Shown here piece by piece: positions 1-7,610 of a stretch of DNA of 58,822 nt (its first letter is position 1; every line of letters starts with the position of its first letter). The notes beneath the pieces were generated by a model. That model searched no databases, was not told the origin of the DNA, and saw only the letters and a program-made list of their open reading frames with translations. Both the position numbers and the translations under genes were made by a program. Where the stretch lies: contig NZ_AUGY01000050.1 in NCBI RefSeq assembly GCF_000422905.1, positions 1 to 58,822 on the forward strand, read 5' to 3'. The DNA is from Paenibacillus alginolyticus DSM 5050 = NBRC 15375. Its GTDB lineage: Bacteria; Bacillota; Bacilli; Paenibacillales; NBRC-103111.

Positions 1-486
1 ATTTCTATGATAGCTGGTCTAACTTTGTAAATGCTGTCTTTCGCCCGCCAAGTAGAACTTCAAAGGGTCGACAGAAGACGAGCAAGACAAAAGAACGGCT
101 AAGTTCACAGCGCATCATAGTGAGAGAATAGCGGAGACACAAGAATAAAATGTAAATTAATGGTAAAAACGCGTCATTTTCTGTAGTCTTTACTTTTTTG
201 GCTTGTACCCAGAAAAACAAAATGGTAATAAATACAATATATTTAAGTAATTGTATTTATACGTGAAGACTTACTGATCATGTCAGCTATTTTGCATCGG
301 TAATGCATTTTGTACAACTATATTGTGAGTTTTCACCGATATTGAACGTTGAGCGCAGATTAGATGCATATTTTGCATCTATTCACCTGAAATTAAAGAT
401 TTAGGAGAAATTAGATGTCACAAATGCATCTATTTCTACTGAGCCCATTATGGACTCACGCCCCTACCCCCGGCACATAACTCTCT
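1..486. other. Gene-free left flank
   Basis: I see no convincing gene here. One minus-strand reading frame (5-220, 71 codons) has no plausible ribosome binding site and no family resemblance. The stretch is AT-rich and holds the paired TGCATCT hairpins listed separately, plus a looser TGCAT/ATGCA inverted repeat near 289-308. It ends at the promoter of the ABC exporter operon. A gene entering from the left cannot be excluded. Confidence 0.5.
360..434. repeat. Two 24-bp TGCATCT hairpins
   Basis: Copy 1 (360-383) and copy 2 (411-434) both begin TTAGATG and end TGCATCTATT, are exactly 24 bp long and lie 51 bp apart. Each is an inverted repeat: AGATGCA pairs with TGCATCT in copy 1, AGATG with CATCT in copy 2. 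The central bases differ while the arms are kept, which suggests the fold matters or that the copies derive from a mobile repeat. I recall similar AGATGCA/TGCATCT repeats in Paenibacillus intergenic DNA, but that is recollection, not a search. Confidence 0.6.
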
Positions 487-516
487 TTGAGCAGACGCTC
501 AACCATGTGTTATAAT
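487..516 (+). promoter_or_regulatory. SigA promoter of the ABC exporter operon
   Basis: The sequence shows TTGAGC (487-492), an 18-bp spacer and a perfect TATAAT (511-516) with an extended TGT just before it. Transcription should start near 523, giving a leader of about 280 nt before the first exporter gene at 802. No other good promoter is visible between here and that gene. Confidence 0.7.
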
Positions 517-522
517 TTACAT

Positions 523-666
523 ATGAGAAAACCTCTATCGAGGCCATTCAAAGATGAGCGACCGCGTTTAACGAGGAGAGACTTTGGTCTACGACCAAAG
601 ATCCCTATAGCGGAGAGACTTTGGTCTACGACCAAAGATCCCTATATTAGGTTTTATCGCCAATAA
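523..666 (+). other. Possible leader ORF, 47 codons
   Basis: An ATG sits at 523, almost exactly where transcription from the 487-516 promoter should start, and the frame stays open for 47 codons to a TAA at 664-666. The peptide would be strongly basic and reads through both 35-bp hairpin units in different frames. There is no Shine-Dalgarno sequence, so translation would have to be leaderless. It could be a regulatory leader peptide for the exporter or a chance frame; I lean only weakly to the former. Confidence 0.2.
575..646 (+). repeat. Tandem twin 35-bp hairpin
   Basis: Units 575-609 and 612-646 are identical over 35 bp and repeat with a 37-bp period. Each starts GGAGAGAC, contains the perfect hairpin TTTGGTC-TAC-GACCAAA and ends GATCCCTATA. 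A diverged pair with the same unit length and period lies at 53888-53959, in the same orientation relative to its downstream gene (rsfA). Both pairs lie in 5' regions, so a role in leader RNA is the natural guess. The family is unknown to me. Confidence 0.85.
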
Positions 667-796
667 GAAAGCGGTTTTCGTGATCCGAAAACTTATACTT
701 TCTTATGTGGTAAAAACAAGAGCTTTGCCTGTTTTCTAACGAAAACTCAGTAAGGCCTATAATGCCCGTTTTGCTAAGGCAAAAACGCTAAGGAGG
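662..796 (+). repeat. Leader hairpins ending in Shine-Dalgarno
   Basis: Three structures follow the twin repeat. The first is a long composite stem: ATAAGAAAG (663-671) pairs with CTTTCTTAT (698-706) around GTTTTCG/CGAAAAC. The second is GTTTTC-taac-GAAAAC (731-746). The third is CGTTTTGC...GCAAAAACG (767-787), which runs straight into CTAAGGAGG, the ribosome binding site of the first exporter gene. The last two belong to the hairpin family also seen before divIVA, sigE, mraY and rsmH. Confidence 0.7.
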
Positions 797-801
797 AACC
801 T

Positions 802-2526
802 ATGTTCAAATTGTTTCGGCTTCTGAAACCGTACAAAGCTTCTGTGGTTGCGATTATTACCTTGATGCTCTTGCAATCACTGGCGCAGTTGTACCTGCCC
901 ACACTGCTCGCTGACATTGTCGATGTCGGGGTTGTGAAAGGAGATATTGCTTATATCCTCCGGTTTGGCGCTTACATGCTTTTAGTAGCGATGGGTGCTA
1001 TGGTTTGTGTCATCATCGCGAGCTACTTGTTGGCACGAACGGCGACAGGATTCGGCAGGGATTTACGACGAACGCTTTTCACCCATGTTGAAAGCTTCTC
1101 GTTGCACGAATTTGATAAGCTCGGCACTTCCTCCCTCATAACCAGAACCACGAATGACATCGCACAAGTTCAACAGGTGATTGTCATGATGCGGATGTTC
1201 ATCGGCGCTCCAACGATGCTAGTCGGCGGAGTCATTATGGCCACTTATAAGGACGCTCATCTCGCCATTGTTTTAATCTCCATCATCCCGATTCTTGCAC
1301 TTGCAATTGTGGGAATCATGCGTAAAGGACTTCCCCTATTCAAAACATTACAGGTCAAAATCGATGGCATTAATCTTGTGCTGCGTGAAAATTTAACAGG
1401 CATCCGTGTCATTCGCGCCTTTAACCGCTCCGAACATGAAAAGCGTAAATTCGAAAAAGCAAACCAGGATTACACGCAAACAGCCATAAAAGTAAATGTG
1501 ATCATGTCCACGATGATGCCCATCATGATGCTTGTATTTAATCTTGGGGTTGTCGTCATTCTTTGGTACGGCGGAGTTCGCATTGATGCCAATCAAATGC
1601 AGATTGGTGATTTAATGGCCTTCATCCAATATGCCATGCAGATCATGTTCTCCATGTTCATGATGACGATGATTTTCATGATGATTCCACGTGCATCCGC
1701 ATCTTCTGTTCGTATTAATGAGGTTTTAGCCCATCAATCTAACATACATAGCGCCGAAATGGCGAAATCTCTAGATTCCAAGCAAGCTGCGGTTGAATTT
1801 AAGCATGTATCCTTTAGTTATCCAGGGGCTGAACAACCAGCAATCCGTGATCTATCCTTCCGTGCTGAGCCTGGTGAGGTAACAGCAATTATTGGAGGAA
1901 CCGGATCGGGCAAGACGACCCTCATTCATTTACTTTTGCGCTTCTATGATGTAGAGTCCGGCACTATTACTTTAGATGGTCATCCACTCTCTACTTTGAA
2001 GCTAGAAAGTTTAAGACAGCAAATCGGATATGTCCCTCAGAAGGCGGCGCTTTTCTCAGGAACCGTTGCGGATAACATTCGTTTTGGGCGTGAGATGGCA
2101 ACGGAAGAGGAAATTCAGCATGCTGCGACCACGGCCCAAGCGGCAGATTTCATCACTGAGATGAAAGATGGCTACCTAGCTGTTCTCGCTCAAGGTGGAA
2201 CGAACTTATCCGGCGGCCAGAAGCAGAGGCTTGCCATTGCGCGTGCACTCGTTCGTAAACCGAACATCTATGTCTTTGATGATAGCTTCTCTGCGCTTGA
2301 TTTCAAAACTGATGCTAAGCTTCGTGCAGCTCTCAAAGCCGAAACCGAGCATGCAACGATGATCATTGTTGCCCAACGCGTCAGTACAATTATGGACGCT
2401 AACCGCATTATCGTATTGGAAGAAGGACAAATCGCTGGGATTGGCACCCATTCAGAACTGATGAAAACATGTGCTGTGTATCAAGAAATTGTTGCTTCTC
2501 AGCTGTCAGAGGAGGAAATTGCATGA
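802..2526 (+). CDS. ABC exporter, degenerate-site subunit
   Basis: A 574-residue fused permease and ATPase, an inner-membrane half-transporter of the multidrug/lipid exporter class. About six membrane helices occupy roughly residues 15-300, then the nucleotide-binding domain: Walker A GGTGSGKT (365-372), signature LSGGQ (469-473), Walker B ending in Asp493. The residue after Walker B is Asp494 instead of the catalytic Glu, and the H-loop reads AQR, with Gln for His. These changes define the degenerate partner of heterodimeric exporters such as TM287/288 or BmrCD. The next gene overlaps by 4 bp (ATGA) and encodes the partner. The start is fixed by AAGGAGG five bases upstream. Substrate unknown. 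Confidence 0.92.
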   Translation: MFKLFRLLKPYKASVVAIITLMLLQSLAQLYLPTLLADIVDVGVVKGDIAYILRFGAYMLLVAMGAMVCVIIASYLLARTATGFGRDLRRTLFTHVESFSLHEFDKLGTSSLITRTTNDIAQVQQVIVMMRMFIGAPTMLVGGVIMATYKDAHLAIVLISIIPILALAIVGIMRKGLPLFKTLQVKIDGINLVLRENLTGIRVIRAFNRSEHEKRKFEKANQDYTQTAIKVNVIMSTMMPIMMLVFNLGVVVILWYGGVRIDANQMQIGDLMAFIQYAMQIMFSMFMMTMIFMMIPRASASSVRINEVLAHQSNIHSAEMAKSLDSKQAAVEFKHVSFSYPGAEQPAIRDLSFRAEPGEVTAIIGGTGSGKTTLIHLLLRFYDVESGTITLDGHPLSTLKLESLRQQIGYVPQKAALFSGTVADNIRFGREMATEEEIQHAATTAQAADFITEMKDGYLAVLAQGGTNLSGGQKQRLAIARALVRKPNIYVFDDSFSALDFKTDAKLRAALKAETEHATMIIVAQRVSTIMDANRIIVLEEGQIAGIGTHSELMKTCAVYQEIVASQLSEEEIA

Positions 2527-4403
2527 GCGACAAACCAAAAGAGAAAGCTCCTTCTCAAGCGGGGGTAAATCCCGGTCACTTTGGACGAGGCGGCATGGGC
2601 GGCATGGGAATGCCAGTTCAAAAGGCTAAGGATTTCAAGGGAACTATACGAAGGCTGTCGAGTTATATGCGTCCATTTCGTGTATCTATCATATTTGTTT
2701 TGATTGCTGCTGTACTCAGTGCACTCTTCAGTATTATCAGTCCTAAACTCATGGGTAACGCAACAACCATATTGTTTGAAGGCTCTATCGCAAAATTCAA
2801 GGGTGTAGCCGGCGCCAAAATTGATTTCGATGCCATTTTTCAAATCATTATTATTCTTGCAGCACTCTACATACTTAGCGCCTTGCTCACCTTCATCCAG
2901 CAGTGGATTATGGTTGGTGTCACACAAAAAATCGTATTTAATCTTCGTAGAGATATTAGCGAGAAGCTCACCCGAGTACCTCTCTCCTTCTTTGATTCTC
3001 GCAGTCATGGGGACACCATGAGCCGTGCTACGAACGATGTAGATACGATCAGTTCAACCATGCAGCAAAGCTTGACACAGTTAATTACTTCAGTCGTAAC
3101 CTTAGTCGGGATCATTATTATGATGCTAACCATTAGTCCATTGTTGACCTTGGCTACTATCGTAACCTTGCCGCTCAGCATTTTGGGAACGAAAATGATT
3201 GCATCACGGTCACAGAAGTATTTCAAAGGACAACAAAAAACACTTGGTGAACTGAATGGTCACGTGGAAGAAATGTACACTGGACATACCATTGTCAAAG
3301 CTTTCGGCCGTGAACAGAAAGCCGTTGAGCAATTCAATGAAATTAATGAACGCTTGTATCATTCAGGCTGGCGCGCACAGTTTATCTCAGGGATGATATT
3401 CCCCCTTATGTCCTTCATCGGAAATATCGGCTACGTATTGGTCAGTGTGATTGGTGGCATTATGGTAACAAATGGGGCTATTAAAATCGGAGATATTCTA
3501 GCGTTTATTCAATATTCAGGGCAATTTGGGATGCCCATTGCACAGGTGGCTAATATAGCTAACGTGATTCAATCCACAATCGCTGCCGCAGAACGTATCT
3601 TTGAGCTTTTAGATGAGCATGAGGAAGTTCTGGAAATCTCTCATGTAAAAACGACCCAGAATGTTAAGGGTCATGTTCAATTTAAACAAGTCAACTTTGC
3701 TTACAAAGAGGATACCCCGTTAATTCAAGATATGAATATCCATGTTGAGCCAGGACAAACGGTTGCCATAGTTGGTCCTACGGGGGCGGGCAAAACGACG
3801 ATTGTCAATCTATTAATGCGTTTTTACGAGTTAAAAAGCGGTACGATCTCAATTGATGCGGTAGATACACGTGAAATGTCACGCAGTCATCTGCGCGGAC
3901 TTTTCGGTATGGTACTGCAAGATACTTGGCTGTTCAACGGAACGATTCGCGAAAACATCGCTTACGGACGTGATGGTGCCACTGACGAAGAGATCGTTAA
4001 TGCGGCTCGTGCAGCCTATGCGGATCATTTCATTCGAACCTTGCCGGAAGGTTACGATACCAGACTGAATGAAGAAGCATCCAACCTTTCACATGGACAA
4101 AAGCAGCTTCTGACCATTGCCCGCGCCATACTTGCGGATCCAACCATTCTGATTCTTGATGAAGCGACGAGCAGCGTAGATACTCGTACGGAAGTGTCCA
4201 TCCAAAAGGCAATGCATAACCTCATGGAGGGTCGCACAAGCTTCGTCATTGCACATCGGCTTTCCACTATTCGTGATGCTGATCTCATTCTTGTTATGAA
4301 TCATGGTTCCGTTATTGAACAAGGAACACATGAACAGCTGTTGGAACAGCACGGCTTTTATGCAGATCTGTACAATAGTCAGTTCGCTCAAAAAGCAATA
4401 TGA
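2523..4403 (+). CDS. ABC exporter, catalytic-site subunit
   Basis: Starting at the ATG inside the ATGA overlap (ribosome site GGAGGAAATTGC), this is a 626-residue half-transporter. It has a Gly/Met-rich cytoplasmic tail (about residues 20-37), six predicted helices, Walker A GPTGAGKT (418-425), signature LSHGQ (522-526), Walker B with catalytic Glu547, and His578 of the H-loop. Keeping Glu and His while losing the canonical LSGGQ is the expected complement of the upstream subunit: its signature would complete the other protein's degenerate ATP site. The two proteins should act as a heterodimer in the cytoplasmic membrane. The direction is presumably export; cargo cannot be read from sequence. 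A longer frame from 2469 is unlikely. Confidence 0.92.
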   Translation: MSDKPKEKAPSQAGVNPGHFGRGGMGGMGMPVQKAKDFKGTIRRLSSYMRPFRVSIIFVLIAAVLSALFSIISPKLMGNATTILFEGSIAKFKGVAGAKIDFDAIFQIIIILAALYILSALLTFIQQWIMVGVTQKIVFNLRRDISEKLTRVPLSFFDSRSHGDTMSRATNDVDTISSTMQQSLTQLITSVVTLVGIIIMMLTISPLLTLATIVTLPLSILGTKMIASRSQKYFKGQQKTLGELNGHVEEMYTGHTIVKAFGREQKAVEQFNEINERLYHSGWRAQFISGMIFPLMSFIGNIGYVLVSVIGGIMVTNGAIKIGDILAFIQYSGQFGMPIAQVANIANVIQSTIAAAERIFELLDEHEEVLEISHVKTTQNVKGHVQFKQVNFAYKEDTPLIQDMNIHVEPGQTVAIVGPTGAGKTTIVNLLMRFYELKSGTISIDAVDTREMSRSHLRGLFGMVLQDTWLFNGTIRENIAYGRDGATDEEIVNAARAAYADHFIRTLPEGYDTRLNEEASNLSHGQKQLLTIARAILADPTILILDEATSSVDTRTEVSIQKAMHNLMEGRTSFVIAHRLSTIRDADLILVMNHGSVIEQGTHEQLLEQHGFYADLYNSQFAQKAI

Positions 4404-4410
4404 ATACACA

Positions 4411-4438
4411 TTGGCTGAAATGCCCCCTTTCTGATAAT
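4411..4438 (+). promoter_or_regulatory. Candidate promoter of dapH-dapL
   Basis: TTGGCT (4411-4416), a 16-bp spacer and GATAAT (4433-4438) lie between the exporter operon and dapH. The match is moderate, and no terminator is visible after the exporter genes, so readthrough is also possible. Confidence 0.4.
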
Positions 4439-4475
4439 ATAGGAGAGTCAATCTAAATTTTAAGGAGATGTCACC

Positions 4476-5186
4476 ATGACCGAGATGAATACTTTAGAAA
4501 TTATTCAGTTTATTAAAGAAAGCAAGAAAAAAACGCCTGTTAAAGTATATGTAAAAGGAAACCTTGAAGGTATTCACTTTGGCGAAGGCAGCCAATCTTT
4601 CATATCCGGCGGAAGCGGCGTTGTTTTTGGCGAATGGAGCGAAATTCAGCCTGTTCTTGAAGCAAACAAAGCACAAATCGCGGATTTCGTTGTTGAAGCG
4701 GATCGCCGCAATTCTGCAATTCCAATGCTTGATCTGAAGCCAATCAATGCGCGCATTGAACCAGGTGCGATCATTCGCGATAAAGTACATATCGGAGATA
4801 ACGCCGTTATCATGATGGGCGCTCTCATTAATATTGGAGCTTCTGTTGGTGATGGCACGATGATCGACATGAATGCTGTTCTTGGCGGTAGAGCACAAGT
4901 CGGCAAAATGTGTCACATCGGTGCTGGAGCAGTCGTTGCAGGCGTTATTGAGCCCCCTTCCGCTCAACCATGTGTGATCGAGGATGATGTGCTTGTTGGA
5001 GCAAATGCTGTTATCTTGGAAGGTGTTCGCATCGGAAAAGGATCCGTTGTTGCTGCTGGCGCAATCGTTACGCAAGACGTTGAAGAATATACAGTTGTAG
5101 CAGGAGCACCTGCCAGAGTGATTAAGAAAGTGGACGATAAAACGAAGTCCAAAACAGAAATTTTACAAGATCTGCGCACCCTGTAA
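4476..5186 (+). CDS. dapH: Tetrahydrodipicolinate N-acetyltransferase
   Basis: Transfers an acetyl group from acetyl-CoA to tetrahydrodipicolinate, the first step of the acetyl branch to diaminopimelate and lysine in the cytosol. The 236 residues have the family N-terminus (residues 5-90) followed by a left-handed beta-helix of hexapeptide repeats (about 90-210) with many [IV]GxxxxIG units, including IGDNAVIMMGALINIGA. Length matches Bacillus DapH (YkuQ). The start is supported by AAGGAGATGTCACC before ATG. dapL follows after 21 bp and the aminotransferase patA lies tail-to-tail beyond it, so three acetyl-branch enzymes sit together. The distinction from the succinyltransferase DapD rests on this context and on family resemblance. 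Confidence 0.95.
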   Translation: MTEMNTLEIIQFIKESKKKTPVKVYVKGNLEGIHFGEGSQSFISGGSGVVFGEWSEIQPVLEANKAQIADFVVEADRRNSAIPMLDLKPINARIEPGAIIRDKVHIGDNAVIMMGALINIGASVGDGTMIDMNAVLGGRAQVGKMCHIGAGAVVAGVIEPPSAQPCVIEDDVLVGANAVILEGVRIGKGSVVAAGAIVTQDVEEYTVVAGAPARVIKKVDDKTKSKTEILQDLRTL

Positions 5187-5207
5187 GGTGATCTGGAGGA
5201 ATTCACC

Positions 5208-6329
5208 ATGCTTAGCCCCTTTATAGAGCTGCGCCGTCAGCTTCACCAGATTCCGGAGCCGGGCTTTCAAGAGTTCAAGACGCAACAGCTTCTCCTTGAC
5301 CATCTAGCTAAGCTTCCTCAGGATAGACTGACGATTCGCACTTGGCGCACTGGCATTTTGGTTTACATCAAAGGTACGAATCCTACCAAACGCTTCGGAT
5401 ATCGAGCGGATATGGACGGGCTGCCTATTACGGAAGAGACCTCTCTTCCGTTTCCTTCCCAGCATCCAGGCTACATGCATGCGTGCGGACATGATTTTCA
5501 CATGTCGATTGGGATGGGTGTTGTTACCCATTTCGCTCAGCAGCCGATGCAGGATGACTTAGTTGTGCTGTTTCAACCGGCAGAAGAAGGCCCAGGCGGA
5601 GCTCTTCCCATGCTTGCTGCTGAAGAATTGCAGGATTGGAAGCCAGACCAGATGGTTGCTCTCCATATAGCTCCTGAGTATCCCGTAGGCACGATTGCTA
5701 CGAAGCCGGAGATCTTGTTTGCCAACACATCTGAGCTGTTCATTGACCTGCTTGGCAAAGGCGGACATGCCGCTTACCCGCACCAAGCGAACGATATGAT
5801 CATTGCGGCGACACAAATGGTTGGTCAACTTCAAACCATCGTTTCCCGAAATGTGAATCCGCTTGATTCGGCTGTCATAACTATTGGTAAAATGGAAGCC
5901 GGAACAAAGCAGAACATTATCGCAGAGAAAGCCCGCTTGGAAGGTACAATCCGCACCCTTTCCGCTGAATCAATGAATAAGATCAAGAAACGGATCGAAG
6001 CTGTAGCCGCAGGAATCGAAAGCTCCTTCGAGTGTCAGGTTTCTATTGATTATGGCTCGAATTACCGCCAAGTGTTTAATGATCCTGCTTTGACCGTGGA
6101 ATTCATGGACTGGCTGCGCAGTAAAGATAACGTACAGCTCGTAGAATGTACAGAAGCGATGACAGGCGAAGACTTCGGCTACTTTCTGGAGCAAATACCT
6201 GGCTTCATGTTCTGGTTAGGGGTAGACACCCCTCATGGACTGCATAACGCCAAGCTTGATCCCAACGAGAGCGCTATTGATATAGCGATAGATACCATGA
6301 CAGCCTATTTACGATTTAAATCTATGTAA
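5208..6329 (+). CDS. dapL: N-acetyldiaminopimelate deacetylase
   Basis: An M20-family amidohydrolase of 373 residues (YkuR type) that removes acetyl from N-acetyl-LL-DAP to give LL-DAP. Visible metal-site motifs are RADMDGLPI (Asp68/Asp70), HACGHD (His91, Cys93, His95) and the Glu126-Glu127 pair in PAEEGPGG, with a dimerisation domain in the middle (about 180-290). The Cys metal ligand is typical of the DapL/HipO-like branch. It sits 21 bp after dapH with ribosome site GGAGGAATTCACC, so the two are co-transcribed. A strong hairpin terminator follows. An N-acyl amino acid amidohydrolase of other specificity is the main alternative, but the neighbours argue against it. Confidence 0.93.
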   Translation: MLSPFIELRRQLHQIPEPGFQEFKTQQLLLDHLAKLPQDRLTIRTWRTGILVYIKGTNPTKRFGYRADMDGLPITEETSLPFPSQHPGYMHACGHDFHMSIGMGVVTHFAQQPMQDDLVVLFQPAEEGPGGALPMLAAEELQDWKPDQMVALHIAPEYPVGTIATKPEILFANTSELFIDLLGKGGHAAYPHQANDMIIAATQMVGQLQTIVSRNVNPLDSAVITIGKMEAGTKQNIIAEKARLEGTIRTLSAESMNKIKKRIEAVAAGIESSFECQVSIDYGSNYRQVFNDPALTVEFMDWLRSKDNVQLVECTEAMTGEDFGYFLEQIPGFMFWLGVDTPHGLHNAKLDPNESAIDIAIDTMTAYLRFKSM

Positions 6330-6331
6330 AC

Positions 6332-6375
6332 AAAAAACCTCCAACCCACTTCATTGTGGATTTGGAGGTTTTTCT
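6332..6375. terminator. Bidirectional terminator, dapL/patA
   Basis: AAAACCTCCAA plus CCCAC pairs with GTGG plus TTTGGAGGTTTT, with a T run on one side and an A run on the other, so it can serve both converging units. Confidence 0.85.
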
Positions 6376-6421
6376 CGTTTTGTCATTACCGTAACATGTA
6401 TCTTTGAAATGTTTAGCTAGC

Positions 6422-7579
6422 TCACGTTAACTTACTAACAAAACGCTCAAGACGATCAAGTGATTCTACCAATACTTCTTGTGAATAGGCATAAGAAATG
6501 CGGATATAGCCTTCTCCATAAGAAGTGAACGCATCACCAGGAACAACTGCTACATGTTCCTCATGAAGCAGCCTCATCGTAAAGTCCTGAGAGCTTAATC
6601 CGAATTTGGCAATGGAAGGGAACAAATAAAACGCCCCATTCGGCTTCTCCAATTCGAAACCCATTGCGAGCAGACGATCATAGACATAATCCCTACGAGC
6701 TTCATAGGCATTGCGCATAGGCAGAGCATCATCCACACCAACGGTCAAAGCCTCTAATGCCGCATACTGGCTTACAGAGCTAGCACATGTCACATTATAT
6801 TGATGCACCTTAACCATATGCTCGGTAATGTAAGCCGGCGCTAAGGTGAATCCAACTCGCCAACCTGTCATTGCGTGGGATTTGGAAAGGCCGTTAATGA
6901 CAATCGTTTTCTCGCGGAGCTTGCCCATCGTTGCAATGGACTGATGACGGACACCATACACAAGCTCGCTGTATATTTCATCGGATAAAATAAACAATTC
7001 CCGATCTTCTAATAATTGAGCCAAATCGGCCAATTCCTGCTCCGTGAGTACTTGCCCTGTAGGATTGGATGGGTAGCACAAGATAATGCAGCGCGTGTTA
7101 GCTGTTAAATAAGGTTCAAGCAACTCTGCCGTTAACTTCAAGCCATTCGGCCTGGTATCGACGTAGACAGGCACTCCCCCTGCCAATCTGATTAACGGCT
7201 CGTACCCAGGGTAAATGGGTGCGGGAATGATAACTTCAGCTCCAGGTGTAAGAATGGTACGTAACGCAATGTCTACCGCTTGACTCGCTCCAGCTGTCAC
7301 GATAATTTCATCAGCCGCGCGGTATTGTTGGCCGTACTTATTGCGAACGAAGCTGGATACAGCTTCTCGCAGCTCCAATAGTCCGGGATTTTGCGTGTAA
7401 ACCGTTTTATTTTGATCCAAAGCCCTCTGCCCAGCCTCAATAATATGCCGCGGCGTCGGGAAATCAGGCTGTCCAATCGTTAACGTCAATGCGCCCGGAA
7501 TTGTGCTAACGAGATTAGATATTTTGCGTATGCCTGAAATTTGAATGTCTTTTACTTGTGGATTAATCAGATGCTCCAT
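6422..7579 (-). CDS. patA: N-acetyl-LL-DAP aminotransferase
   Basis: A fold-type I PLP aminotransferase of 385 residues in the cytosol. Asp200 (LSDEIY) and the Schiff-base Lys233 in GLSKSHAMTGWR are in place, as are NPTG (about 172-175) and YTQNPG. Resemblance to Bacillus PatA, and the position opposite dapH-dapL, make it the transaminase that converts N-acetyl-2-amino-6-oxopimelate to N-acetyl-LL-DAP, completing the branch. I start it at 7579, where GGGAGAGGAG lies 8-10 bases before ATG; the frame stays open to 7735, but that part overlaps ylyB and has no ribosome site. It lies 31 bp after ylyB and may be its last co-transcribed gene. Other aminotransferase specificities cannot be excluded. 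Confidence 0.88.
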   Translation of the reverse strand: MEHLINPQVKDIQISGIRKISNLVSTIPGALTLTIGQPDFPTPRHIIEAGQRALDQNKTVYTQNPGLLELREAVSSFVRNKYGQQYRAADEIIVTAGASQAVDIALRTILTPGAEVIIPAPIYPGYEPLIRLAGGVPVYVDTRPNGLKLTAELLEPYLTANTRCIILCYPSNPTGQVLTEQELADLAQLLEDRELFILSDEIYSELVYGVRHQSIATMGKLREKTIVINGLSKSHAMTGWRVGFTLAPAYITEHMVKVHQYNVTCASSVSQYAALEALTVGVDDALPMRNAYEARRDYVYDRLLAMGFELEKPNGAFYLFPSIAKFGLSSQDFTMRLLHEEHVAVVPGDAFTSYGEGYIRISYAYSQEVLVESLDRLERFVSKLT

Positions 7580-7610
7580 GTGATTCACTCCTCTCCCATT
7601 GGGATGAACC

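Noticed and set aside
5..220. 71-codon minus-strand frame at the left edge
   Set aside because: No ribosome site, no recognisable family and an odd composition; likely chance.
2499..3008. 169-codon minus-strand frame inside the second exporter gene
   Set aside because: It is opposite a clear ABC transporter gene and encodes a sequence with no family traits.
4052..4451. Overlapping minus-strand frames at the end of the exporter operon
   Set aside because: They are antisense to the ATPase domain and have no ribosome sites.
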